From SZUA-229 sp041589175 (GTDB taxonomy: Bacteria; Pseudomonadota; Gammaproteobacteria; SZUA-229): a stretch of DNA of 64,000 nucleotides. This document shows, piece after piece, positions 6,276 through 15,170 of this stretch. Position 1 is the first letter of the stretch; the number at the start of each line of letters is the position of its first letter. The position numbers were made by a program, and so were the translations under genes. The stretch covers positions 1 to 64,000 of the forward strand of contig JBFHWF010000002.1 in NCBI GenBank assembly GCA_041589175.1, read 5' to 3'. Under the pieces are notes generated by a model. The model made no database searches and was not told the DNA's origin. It saw only the letters and a list, made by a program, of their open reading frames with translations.

Positions 6276-8843
6276 CTAGAAGTCACCTTCATCGTCAGGT
6301 GTATCTACGACACGAGTCGGGTTTTTGGTGGCACCACGCATTGGCTGTATGATGCCGAAGCCAAATTCCGTGCGACCATCGGGAAGTTCATCCAGCAGGT
6401 TGATGCGTGGAAACGTTTTTGCAAACTCATTTGCATCGACTTTGCCCTTCAGACCCTTGACGGATGTTTCAATCACTTCACCGCTACGCAGATCGAGAAT
6501 ACTGATATCACCATTGCTGTCTTTGCCGTCAGAGATATAACGACCTACCGCCTCAACAACATCGAGTGGGTAGATGTTGAACCCGGCAGCTTTACCTGCA
6601 GCAAACTGTGATGAGCTTACCCAGGCCAGAGGAGCGCCATAGTGTTCACCTGTTTTGGCAACAATCATCATCTTTGTATCCGCACACGCACGTGTCAGGC
6701 CAGGGAATCCCGCTTTCTGACAACTGCCAGCCGTGACGACCTGATTGCGGTTAATGCGATTAAAGTCGGCGTCATAATAGTAGGCACCAATGGTAACATT
6801 CGCGGGTAGCTCACCAGCTGCATGGCGATCTTCACCGGTAATGGGATCAACCAGGCGAACATTGGAAACCCGTGAACGTAATTTCGAACCATACTTGTCG
6901 AAGTTTGGCTGATATACATCCAGGTCGAAGTTAACCCCCGAATAGTTAAAGAACCAGCCACCACTCCAGCCAGGAATATTTGGCTGTTGTGTACCATTAC
7001 CCGATAATTCGAAGGTCTGTACCAGGCTACGTGGCCAGCCGAGGAAGTGGCACTTGTTCACCTTGTTATTTCGGTAATCAGAACTGGTTTTATCGAATAC
7101 ACACTTGCCTGGTTCATCGATGGCGGCAGCATGTTCGGCTTCAGGCGAAGAGGGAATCCTGCCCTGGGCGATCATCGCACCAATGGTTAATGAGTGATAC
7201 AGGTCCTTGATGGTGATAGCACCCACCGGGATGGTGTTGTTATAGCGGAAGCCGCGAATCTCACCCACATCCGAGCCTGACATTGCACGGAAGGTATCGG
7301 CATACAGATCGTGCAGGGTACCCTCGATATCAGCCGGCATCTTCAGTTTTTCGGGCTCGTGCTCGTAGGAGAAGCGGTTACGTTCCAGTACGATATCGGT
7401 ATAACCGACAACGTGGTCGAAGGGTACGGTCAGCTTGTAGCCGTTAAACGGATTGATAAAGCTGTCACCTTCCTGCCACTCACCACCACCGGCGACACTG
7501 GTGAAAGGTGATTGTGCATCTTTGATGAGGTCGGCAATTTCGGAATCTTCGGGTACAGACTCATCGATATCGTAACGTGACCATTCCCATTCCTTGAGCT
7601 TGCCGTTTTCAAATTCCAGTTCCAGCAGGCCAACCTGCATACCGTCTTCACCTTCTTCGATAATTACCGTCTTGTTACCGTCAACATTTGTGGCAACCAC
7701 CGGCAGGCGGGTGCGTTCATGGGTGTCGGATGAAAGAATGATTTCGGGGAAACGAACACCTTCAGGCATTACCTGGGTTTCTGCATTCCATAGACTTTCG
7801 GGTAATCCGGCTTCTGACATTAACACGACAAGGTCGACACCCTGGCCTTTCCAGGGCTTGCCTGTGAGAGAGTTGATGTATTCAGTTTTCTTGCCCTGTG
7901 GTGCACGCAGGATGCTGGTGTACTTGACGACTTCATTGACGGTACGGAAGCCCACGGTAGAACCACGGGCCGGATTCATTCCTCCAAGATCATCCAGCTT
8001 TTCAGCGGCGGCATCCCGGTTAGGGTGACCTTCTGGCCACTGGATTGGTTTGTTCTGTGGGAACTTCACACCACCGGCACAGTTAGAAAAGCTTACACCT
8101 TTAGTGACATTAGAACTTACCACCTGTGGGCCGCGGTTGGTGGTACAGCCAATAAAGCCGATGCGGATACCATTCACAACTTCTACATGAAACGGGTCGG
8201 TAAAGTGCTCACCGGCACCTTTTGCATTGATGCCCGGGCCGGGGTCCTGACCATTGTAGTAAGCGTTTGCGGCAATCGTACGCCAGCGGCGTTTCTCACC
8301 ATCACTGGAGCGTTTGAAGGCACGCTTAGGATTGAGACCCTTGTAAACCTGGCCACTGGGATCCTCGGGAACCATAAACATCTGGCTGTATTCGTCAGGC
8401 GAGATGGCTTTGATATCTTCATTCGTACCAAACAGTTGCTGGTAACGGTATAGTCCGTAAACATATTCCCAGTTACCCGTCGCAAACAGGTCTGGAGATA
8501 ATGCATCCCAGATATCGACCAGTGCCTTGCCCTGGGTATAGGTGGCGAGGGCTGAACCCTGAATGCTGTCGCCGGTGTGCCCCCATACAATCTTGCCCTT
8601 GTGTTTTTTCTTCAGCGATTTGATCACGGTTGCAGCACGAGCAAGGCCGCCTTCAAGCAGACCGGTTGCATCATCACGTTCGTTGGGGTGGGCGTCGGTG
8701 TCGCCATGCAGGTCACCGGTATGCATGATGTAGATAGTTTTTTCACTATCCGCAAAGCCCACTGCGGGTAACAATGTCAGTGGGGTAATGGCTGCAGCAA
8801 GAATCAGGCTGTTCAGCGTTTTTTTCCTAAAAGTGACAGGCAC
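6276..8843 (-). CDS. Exported 5'-nucleotidase/SoxB-like metallophosphoesterase with altered metal motifs
   Basis: An 855-residue protein with a signal peptide (cleavage likely after GFA), an N-terminal calcineurin-type phosphoesterase domain and a C-terminal 5'-nucleotidase-like domain (about 460-830). Visible metal motifs are GDLHG at 43-47, GDSIQG at 91-96 and GNWEYVYG at 123-130. The last resembles the SoxB GHWE(F)TYG more than the GNHE of UshA. Where the family normally has SHxG and GGHTH, this protein has SEAG (about 343) and SSDTHE (about 371), so two usual His ligands are acidic residues. Substrate is unknown; nucleotides, cyclic nucleotides or thiosulfonate-type esters are possible. 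Probably the first gene of the minus-strand trio. Confidence 0.8.
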   Translation of the reverse strand: MPVTFRKKTLNSLILAAAITPLTLLPAVGFADSEKTIYIMHTGDLHGDTDAHPNERDDATGLLEGGLARAATVIKSLKKKHKGKIVWGHTGDSIQGSALATYTQGKALVDIWDALSPDLFATGNWEYVYGLYRYQQLFGTNEDIKAISPDEYSQMFMVPEDPSGQVYKGLNPKRAFKRSSDGEKRRWRTIAANAYYNGQDPGPGINAKGAGEHFTDPFHVEVVNGIRIGFIGCTTNRGPQVVSSNVTKGVSFSNCAGGVKFPQNKPIQWPEGHPNRDAAAEKLDDLGGMNPARGSTVGFRTVNEVVKYTSILRAPQGKKTEYINSLTGKPWKGQGVDLVVLMSEAGLPESLWNAETQVMPEGVRFPEIILSSDTHERTRLPVVATNVDGNKTVIIEEGEDGMQVGLLELEFENGKLKEWEWSRYDIDESVPEDSEIADLIKDAQSPFTSVAGGGEWQEGDSFINPFNGYKLTVPFDHVVGYTDIVLERNRFSYEHEPEKLKMPADIEGTLHDLYADTFRAMSGSDVGEIRGFRYNNTIPVGAITIKDLYHSLTIGAMIAQGRIPSSPEAEHAAAIDEPGKCVFDKTSSDYRNNKVNKCHFLGWPRSLVQTFELSGNGTQQPNIPGWSGGWFFNYSGVNFDLDVYQPNFDKYGSKLRSRVSNVRLVDPITGEDRHAAGELPANVTIGAYYYDADFNRINRNQVVTAGSCQKAGFPGLTRACADTKMMIVAKTGEHYGAPLAWVSSSQFAAGKAAGFNIYPLDVVEAVGRYISDGKDSNGDISILDLRSGEVIETSVKGLKGKVDANEFAKTFPRINLLDELPDGRTEFGFGIIQPMRGATKNPTRVVDTPDDEGDF

Positions 8844-9236
8844 GATGGATTCCTCCAGTTTGTTCGTTTATGTTTTGCAATCATTTGCCAGCGATCAGGT
8901 GTTACAGTTCATATCTTATCGGGCTGCCCCAAACTGCCCGGGCAACGCTATCAGAGGGTTTATTCATCTGCTCGACAATGTAAAAAAATAAGTAATCAGT
9001 AAAATGCTAAAAGATTATTGTATTTTTCGTGCATGCACCGTGATTACAGATTGATGTGGTGAGAGGGAAAAATATTCCATCGATATTGCAGATTTTTTGT
9101 ATTTGTCAGAGTGATGTAATGTTGATTCAGGCTTGTTGGTGGTACAGGGACTGAAGATCAATTGCTTAAATGTCGGTTGACGGCTTGCTAGCTGTGAGCG
9201 TGAATTAGAATTATGTAATAGAGAACGTAAAGTGAA
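8844..9236. other. Intergenic region between the phosphoesterase gene and the small protein gene
   Basis: No gene, RNA or strong hairpin recognised. It must carry the minus-strand promoter of the phosphoesterase gene, whose ribosome site GGAGGAATCC lies just before its start on the minus strand, and a plus-strand promoter for 9237. I could not assign promoter boxes with confidence. Confidence 0.5.
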
Positions 9237-9425
9237 ATGAAAGACCTTATCGGAAAAAAATATATGATATCAGGCATGGCGATCGAAATTCTGCTGGATG
9301 CGGGTGACCGTTGGAAGACCCGAAACCTGACGACGGGTGATGTTGTATATTTTCACAAAGACAAGCTGGAGAAGGCCATACGCCTGGGCAAGGCAGAGGC
9401 GTATAAAGCGTCTCCAGAGAAGTAG
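9237..9425 (+). CDS. Small conserved-looking protein of unknown function (62 aa)
   Basis: The 62-residue product is basic and predicted soluble, with a short beta-like N-terminal half (IGKKYMISGMAIEILLDAGD, WKTRNLTTGDVVYF) and a C-terminal helix rich in Lys and Ala. The N-terminal half reads like a small SH3-like barrel, but I do not recognise a family. It starts with ATG and ends 157 bases before the hybrid kinase gene on the same strand, which could make the two co-transcribed. Composition and codon pattern look like real coding sequence. Function unknown. Confidence 0.6.
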   Translation: MKDLIGKKYMISGMAIEILLDAGDRWKTRNLTTGDVVYFHKDKLEKAIRLGKAEAYKASPEK

Positions 9426-9582
9426 GTGACGGGATATGATAGTGTCACAAAAATACAGGCGGTATTTTCCCGGGCTGCAAAATAGGGTAGGCTGTGAGCA
9501 AAGCCGACGCATAGAAACTCGGCTAATAACAACGATAAACAAATTTACATGATTTAGGTCCCCCTTGCAGAGACTGTATAGC

Positions 9583-11808
9583 ATGTCAGCTAAACACAAC
9601 GATGAACCGGATCATCGTCTGGGCGAAATGAAAATAAGGCGATTCCGCCTTGCGCTCATTGCCGGCTTCTCGGCAATGTTAATACTTGTGGCTATTGTCA
9701 CCCTTATTGGCCTGCAGAATATACGTGCACTACAGCAGGACTCTGATCTGATTGTGAGCAATCACATGGCAAAGATTGAGTTGACGACGACTATGTATAC
9801 CGCAGCACGTCAACGTATGCTGATTTTTCATAAAATACTTATTGTCGGCGACCCCTTCCTGCAGGATGAGTATTTTATGGACCTGCGAGCACTGGCAACA
9901 AAATTTGCAGTCGCCAGAATCGCCATGCTCGAAATGCCTCTGAATGAAGATGAGAAACAACTACTCAAGGAACAGGGCAAGTTAACCGGCAAGGCGTTAC
10001 CTTCTCAGGGTGAAATCAATGACCTGTTAAGTCAGAACAGGATCAGGGAAGCACAGGGCATTTTGATTAACAAGGCAATTCCAGCACAGGATCGAGTGCT
10101 GGAAAAGCTGGATGAACTCTATCAATACCAGAAAACAGCAGCGCAGAGTGCAGCTGCAGATGGCAGGGAACGACAGTCAACAGCTATTCAGCTAATGCTT
10201 GTAGTGGCGAGTGCGGCATTGGGGCTTGGTGTCTTTATTGCTGTATTCGTAGTAAGAAGAGCCAGCTATGAAACGACCCAGCGGGAAGTGCAGCTGGCCA
10301 AGATCAATCATATGAATGATGATCTTAAAAAGATTGCCAGTGAAAAAGCAGCTGCACAGCAAAAAGCTGAGCAGGCGAATATCGCCAAGAGCACCTTCCT
10401 GGCAAATATGAGCCATGAAATTCGCACACCACTAACATCTATTATTGGCTTTTCTGAGTCCCTTATTGAAGATGATCTTTCGCCAGGGGAGCGGGATGAT
10501 GTGGCCTATACAATCCTTGATTCGAGCCGCCATTTACTGGGTGTTATCAATGATGTACTCGATCTGTCGAAGGTTGAAGCTGATAAGCTTGATATCGAAA
10601 TGATTCCGGTGTCACCCGAAGAAATACTCAATGATGTCGTGAATATGGCAAAGCTTCATGCCGAGGCTAAATCAATCACATTCAATATGGACTGTGTGTC
10701 TCCTTTACCCGCTAAAGTCCTGACAGATCCGTTACGGGTTAAACAAATATTATTTAATATTGTTAATAATGCGATCAAATTTACCTACCAGGGTGGCGTG
10801 ATGCTTCGTGTTCATTATTTGTCGAAAGAGGCAAAGTTCAGATTTGAAATATCTGACTCAGGAATTGGCATGACTCGTAAGCAACAGAAGAAACTGTTCA
10901 GGCCCTTTGCGCAGGCAGACGCATCAACCACACGTAAATTTGGAGGAACCGGACTCGGCCTGCACATATCAAGTAAGTTGCTAGATGCACTGGGTGGGAA
11001 TATACAGGTAGACAGTGAAATCAATAAAGGAAGTTGTTTCACAGTTTCATTACCAGCTGAGATAGTTGAGGCCTCTAGTACAAAGTCACAATTATCCGAA
11101 TATGCAGATGAGTTTACGGGGCACCAGATAGCTGGCCATGTACTCGTTGCTGAAGACGTTGAAATGAACCAGAAGCTCATTTCGATGTATTTAAAGCGTC
11201 TTGGCGCTAATGTCGAAACCGCAGAGAATGGGCTGGTTGCATTCGATAAGGCAATGGAAAAAAGTTACGATCTGATATTAATGGATATGCAAATGCCGGT
11301 CATGGACGGCTTTGAGGCAGTTCAGACACTAAGAGAACGAGGCTACAACAAGCCAATTGTTGCATTAACTGCCAATGCAATGAAACATGATCGGCAGAAA
11401 TATATCGAGATGGGATGTGATGATTATCTACCTAAGCCGATCGACCGCCAGGCGTTTGGAGATACTGTCTCCCGATATCTTAAACAGGTGGGCGTGCAGC
11501 AGTCTGATAATTTAGCATCTGATGAAACCATTTTCATTCATCCAAAACTTGCGGGTTTTATTCAGACCTTTATCAGTCAGTTTCCCGAAATCATAAGTAC
11601 TTTTCGAGATGCAGAGCAGAGTAATCAGCAAGACCTGTTGGCTCTTGAAGCTCATAAACTTAAAGGCCTGGGAGCAAGCTTCGGATTTCCGAGAATTTCA
11701 GAACTGGCTGAACAGATGGAGACCGTGCTAGAACAGGGTACAGATGATTTTTCTGTATTGATTGATGAACTACAGAAGGTCTTCGAAGAAATAAAGTCCT
11801 GTGCCTGA
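9583..11808 (+). CDS. Membrane hybrid histidine kinase with receiver and HPt domains
   Basis: A 741-residue sensor. After a short basic N-terminus come a membrane helix (about 25-48), a helical periplasmic sensor (4HB-like) and a second membrane helix (about 205-225). A coiled linker leads to HisKA with MSHEIRTPLTS (phospho-His near residue 279) and a HATPase domain with DSGIGM and GGTGLGLHIS. A receiver domain follows (LMDMQMP, phospho-Asp near 568), then a C-terminal HPt domain with HKLKGLGASFG. This is a complete internal phosphorelay; its output regulator is not encoded nearby. I chose the ATG at 9583; a TTG six codons upstream is in frame. Confidence 0.9.
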   Translation: MSAKHNDEPDHRLGEMKIRRFRLALIAGFSAMLILVAIVTLIGLQNIRALQQDSDLIVSNHMAKIELTTTMYTAARQRMLIFHKILIVGDPFLQDEYFMDLRALATKFAVARIAMLEMPLNEDEKQLLKEQGKLTGKALPSQGEINDLLSQNRIREAQGILINKAIPAQDRVLEKLDELYQYQKTAAQSAAADGRERQSTAIQLMLVVASAALGLGVFIAVFVVRRASYETTQREVQLAKINHMNDDLKKIASEKAAAQQKAEQANIAKSTFLANMSHEIRTPLTSIIGFSESLIEDDLSPGERDDVAYTILDSSRHLLGVINDVLDLSKVEADKLDIEMIPVSPEEILNDVVNMAKLHAEAKSITFNMDCVSPLPAKVLTDPLRVKQILFNIVNNAIKFTYQGGVMLRVHYLSKEAKFRFEISDSGIGMTRKQQKKLFRPFAQADASTTRKFGGTGLGLHISSKLLDALGGNIQVDSEINKGSCFTVSLPAEIVEASSTKSQLSEYADEFTGHQIAGHVLVAEDVEMNQKLISMYLKRLGANVETAENGLVAFDKAMEKSYDLILMDMQMPVMDGFEAVQTLRERGYNKPIVALTANAMKHDRQKYIEMGCDDYLPKPIDRQAFGDTVSRYLKQVGVQQSDNLASDETIFIHPKLAGFIQTFISQFPEIISTFRDAEQSNQQDLLALEAHKLKGLGASFGFPRISELAEQMETVLEQGTDDFSVLIDELQKVFEEIKSCA

Positions 11809-11834
11809 CATCAGTTAGTCAGTACCGTTGTTAA

Positions 11835-12845
11835 CTACTCCGTGTATTCACGTAAAATTTTGCGGTAGTTCTCAAATCGCTCTGCTGTAATCTTCCCATC
11901 TTCCAGGGCCTGTTTGATTGCGCACTCGGGTTCCTGTTCGTGGCTGCAGTTAGAAAACTTGCAGTGACCGATATAATCTCGCAGTTCAATAAAGCCATGC
12001 AGTATGTCATCAGGTGAACTGTTCCATAATCCAAAGTCACGTACACCGGGAGAGTCAATGAGGTTGCCGCCACAGGGCAGGTGATAAAGCGTTGAGCTCG
12101 TTGTTGTGTGTGTGCCTTCACCACTGGCTTCGGAAAGTTCGCCAACACGTATGTCGAGTTCTGGGAGTAGCTGGTTAATCAGTGAAGACTTACCAACGCC
12201 GGAAAGCCCGACAAATATACTGGTATGGGTTTTAAGTGCCACATGTAAATCGTCAAAGCCGTGGTCCAGTACATTGCTGGCAGTAATGACGTGGTAGCCG
12301 ATAGTTTCGTACTGTTTTATGATCTGTTTGAGTTCGTTTCGATTAGTGTCATCCAGCATATCAATTTTATTTAGCAGGATAATCGGAGTTGCTGGCAGGT
12401 TTTCGGCAGCCACCAGGTAGCGATCGATAAGGTAGGGGTTCGGTGGCGGCTGCACCGCAGAAACAATTACAATCTGGTTGATATTGGCTGCCATGGGTTT
12501 GAGTTTGCCACCAAAGCCAGGCTTCTGTAAGAGCGAGTCTCGCTCATCAACGGCAATAATCACACCTTCCTGTTCGCTGCTAGCCTGCCAGATAACACGA
12601 TCGCCACAAACAATGGCGCCCAGATTCTGGCGTGCAACGCATCGAAAGAGCTTGCAGTTTTCGTCTTCTATGAGCAGGGTCTGTCCGTAGTTGGTAATGA
12701 CAAGGCCTGATTGCTCCTGTCCCAGGCCCTGGCTAGTCAGGGCGTCGGTTTTCTGTTGCTGATTTTTTGCGGCTTTCTCGCGGCGCTTATTCTGAATGTT
12801 CTGAATGCGCCTTTTTTGCTGATCACTGATACGCCGCTTTGCCAT
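11835..12845 (-). CDS. rsgA: Ribosome small-subunit-dependent GTPase RsgA
   Basis: Late 30S maturation GTPase that proofreads the decoding centre. The 336 residues show a basic N-terminal tail, an OB-fold, then a circularly permuted GTPase in which LNKIDML (G4) comes before GLSGVGKSSLI (G1) and DSPGVRDFG (G3). The C-terminal zinc knuckle is CKFSNCSHEQEPEC. The length is typical. It lies in the conserved gammaproteobacterial neighbourhood with orn, although here a cytochrome and an M48 protease gene sit between them. It converges on the hybrid kinase gene with a 26-base gap. Confidence 0.95.
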   Translation of the reverse strand: MAKRRISDQQKRRIQNIQNKRREKAAKNQQQKTDALTSQGLGQEQSGLVITNYGQTLLIEDENCKLFRCVARQNLGAIVCGDRVIWQASSEQEGVIIAVDERDSLLQKPGFGGKLKPMAANINQIVIVSAVQPPPNPYLIDRYLVAAENLPATPIILLNKIDMLDDTNRNELKQIIKQYETIGYHVITASNVLDHGFDDLHVALKTHTSIFVGLSGVGKSSLINQLLPELDIRVGELSEASGEGTHTTTSSTLYHLPCGGNLIDSPGVRDFGLWNSSPDDILHGFIELRDYIGHCKFSNCSHEQEPECAIKQALEDGKITAERFENYRKILREYTE

Positions 12846-12898
12846 GCTAGACCATCTCTATTAGCGTTAACTGCGACGTGGCGTGTAGCATAGGTGAT

Positions 12899-13231
12899 TT
12901 AGAACTTGTAGTAGCGATCGTTAAGAAAGTCGATGACCGAATTGGTTTCAGCCTGCGTCCACTCTGCACGGGCTGCGCCACGCATGCAATTGTTGACCTG
13001 GTTTTCCAGTGCCGACATGGTTTTTACCATTTTATCTTCACGCGTGTAGACCTCGTCTCGATGACAGCTGGTACATTTTTGCTCATGCAGGCTTTCGCCC
13101 TGGTGGTGTGGCGGAGTATTCGTTGTTTGTGCAATAGCCTTACTCTCGATAGCCGGTGCTGATGTTGAGCTTTCTTCCGCGCAGGCAATAGCACTGAGAG
13201 AAAGGGAAATAACGATAATTGATTTTTTCAT
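12899..13231 (-). CDS. Small mono-haem c-type cytochrome (cytochrome c5-like)
   Basis: A roughly 110-residue exported protein with one haem site, CTSCH, in the second half. The conserved C-terminal helix region (AETNSVIDFLNDRYY) is as in cytochrome c5-like proteins. The N-terminus is a signal peptide ending in SAIACAEE, which could be a weak lipobox. I chose the ATG at 13231 because it begins a standard signal peptide (MKKSIIVIS); an in-frame ATG five codons upstream (13246) is also possible. It probably carries electrons in the periplasm and sits 8-23 bases after the M48 protease gene on the same strand, depending on start. Confidence 0.75.
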   Translation of the reverse strand: MKKSIIVISLSLSAIACAEESSTSAPAIESKAIAQTTNTPPHHQGESLHEQKCTSCHRDEVYTREDKMVKTMSALENQVNNCMRGAARAEWTQAETNSVIDFLNDRYYKF

Positions 13232-13254
13232 GGTTATGCTCTGCATAATGGTAA

Positions 13255-14496
13255 TCAGGATTGTTTTGCAAGGTGCGCAATGCGTACCGGTGCAGGAGGG
13301 TGACTGTCATAAAAACTGGAATACAAAGGATCCGGAGTGAGCGTACTGGCATTTTCCTTGTACAGGTTAACCAGTGCCTGAATCAGGTATTTTGCATCTG
13401 ATTGTTGAGCGGCAAACTCATCGGCTTCAAATTCATTCTTGCGAGAGAACATGCTCATTAAAGGACTAAGTAAAAAAGTGAACACCGGCATGACCAGGCT
13501 AAATAACAACAGTGCCATATAGGTCGATGGTGTGCTGACTCCGAGAGCGGTATAGAACCACTCTGCCTTCATTAACCAGGCAAGTATGGCTAAACCAAGC
13601 AGTGTCATAGCGATGGTGATTGCCATGCCTTTGACAATGTGTTTACGTTTGAAATGGCCAAGCTCATGGGCCAGTACCGCTTCCAGTTCATCGTCATTGA
13701 GGGACTCAAGCAGGGTGTCGAAAAAAACAATACGCTTGTTTTTACCAAAGCCGGAAAAGTAGGCATTGCCGTGACTGGATCGCTTCGATCCATCAATCAC
13801 AAATACACCGTTACTGTTGAAACCGCAGCGACTGAGTAATGACTGAATACGCTTCAGGGTGTCACCTTCTTCCATGGGGGAGAACTTGTTGAAAATAGGG
13901 GCAATCCAGCTGGGGTAGGCCCAGGCGATAAACAGCGAGAAGCCGGTCCATACCAGCCAGGTATAGATCCACCAGAGTTCACCAGCCTGTTCCATCAGCC
14001 ACAGTACCACCCAGATGAGTGGCAGGCCCAGAATGACCGCCACCAGCGCGCCCTTGAAAATGTCGATGATAAAGGTTTTTGGTGTTGTGCGATTAAAGCC
14101 AAATTTTTCTTCGATAACGAAGGTTGAATATATTGAGAACGGCATATCCAGTAGTGCCGAGATGAGCATCATGCTGAAAATCACCAGTATGCCGGTTTGT
14201 ATGGGGGAAAGTTCAAGGCCACGGGCTGCCTGGTCGAGAAGCTCCAGTCCACCGCCAAACGTCCAGAGTAACAGGATAGCTGCGTCGTAGAACAGTGGCC
14301 AGCGGCCAAAGGTGACTTTTGTCGTGGTGTAATCCGCTGCTTTCTGGTGCTCTTCGAGAGAAATTTTTTCGGCGAACGCCTCGGGCACAGCCGCACGATG
14401 TTGCTGAATATGCTTGAGGTGGCGTTGTGCCAGCCACAGTTTCACTACGATAGAAACGGCAAAAAATGCCAGAAAAACAATTGCAAATGTATGCAT
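13255..14496 (-). CDS. M48-family membrane zinc metalloprotease (Ste24/CAAX-type)
   Basis: A 413-residue integral membrane protease. It starts with a membrane helix, followed by several more (for example around 65-85, 105-125, 155-200 and 290-345). The zinc site is VLAHELGHFKRKH with a downstream FEADEFAAQ supplying the third ligand (Glu). The N-terminal membrane extension and overall layout match the Ste24/CAAX protease subgroup rather than the shorter HtpX. Bacteria mostly lack prenylated proteins, so the natural substrate is probably a misfolded or signal membrane protein. It is the upstream partner of the small cytochrome gene and divergent from orn. Confidence 0.88.
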   Translation of the reverse strand: MHTFAIVFLAFFAVSIVVKLWLAQRHLKHIQQHRAAVPEAFAEKISLEEHQKAADYTTTKVTFGRWPLFYDAAILLLWTFGGGLELLDQAARGLELSPIQTGILVIFSMMLISALLDMPFSIYSTFVIEEKFGFNRTTPKTFIIDIFKGALVAVILGLPLIWVVLWLMEQAGELWWIYTWLVWTGFSLFIAWAYPSWIAPIFNKFSPMEEGDTLKRIQSLLSRCGFNSNGVFVIDGSKRSSHGNAYFSGFGKNKRIVFFDTLLESLNDDELEAVLAHELGHFKRKHIVKGMAITIAMTLLGLAILAWLMKAEWFYTALGVSTPSTYMALLLFSLVMPVFTFLLSPLMSMFSRKNEFEADEFAAQQSDAKYLIQALVNLYKENASTLTPDPLYSSFYDSHPPAPVRIAHLAKQS

Positions 14497-14594
14497 TTAT
14501 GATCCTGCTAAGAGCTTAAGTCTAAACCGATTATCGCTTTTCTGACTAAAATGTTCTACTGTGTATTTTTTGCTTATTCTGTCGGGAGAAATTT

Positions 14595-15143
14595 ATGCCA
14601 CAAGTGGATTCGAATAATCTGATCTGGATCGATCTGGAAATGACGGGGCTTGAGCCAGCCACCGACCTGATTATCGAGATAGCCACCATTGTGACCGACA
14701 AGGACCTGAATATTCTCGCGGAAGGCCCGACGATAGCTGTGCACCAGTCTGATGAGGTTCTTAGTGGTATGGATGAGTGGTGTACGACACAACATGGTAA
14801 GTCGGGACTAACACAACGGGTTAAGGATAGCCAGATTTCAGAGGCTGAGGCAGAAAAGCAGACGATCGCATTTCTGCAGCAGTATGTACCCAAAGGGGCA
14901 TCACCGATGTGTGGCAACAGCATCTGCCAGGACCGTCGCTTTATGGTGAACTATATGCCTGAGCTGGAGGCCTTCTTTCATTACCGTAATCTCGACGTGA
15001 GTACCATTAAGGAGCTGGCGCGTCGCTGGTCACCCGAGGTCTATAACGGCTTTACAAAGGAATCCTCGCATCTGGCCATGGATGATATCAAGGATTCCAT
15101 CAATGAGCTGATCTATTACCGCGAGCATGCATTAAAAATTTAA
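14595..15143 (+). CDS. orn: Oligoribonuclease
   Basis: DEDD-family 3'-5' exonuclease that degrades 2-5-mer RNAs, including pGpG from c-di-GMP breakdown. The 182 residues begin with the exonuclease I motif WIDLEMTGLEP. They continue with SICQDRRFM (motif II) and end with SHLAMDDIKDSINEL (motif III with catalytic His and Asp). The length is exactly typical. A ribosome site (GGGAGA) precedes the ATG. It is transcribed away from the M48-protease/rsgA group, a common arrangement in gammaproteobacteria. Confidence 0.97.
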   Translation: MPQVDSNNLIWIDLEMTGLEPATDLIIEIATIVTDKDLNILAEGPTIAVHQSDEVLSGMDEWCTTQHGKSGLTQRVKDSQISEAEAEKQTIAFLQQYVPKGASPMCGNSICQDRRFMVNYMPELEAFFHYRNLDVSTIKELARRWSPEVYNGFTKESSHLAMDDIKDSINELIYYREHALKI

Positions 15144-15170
15144 TGCCATGCAGTAAGTTAATTACCGGAG

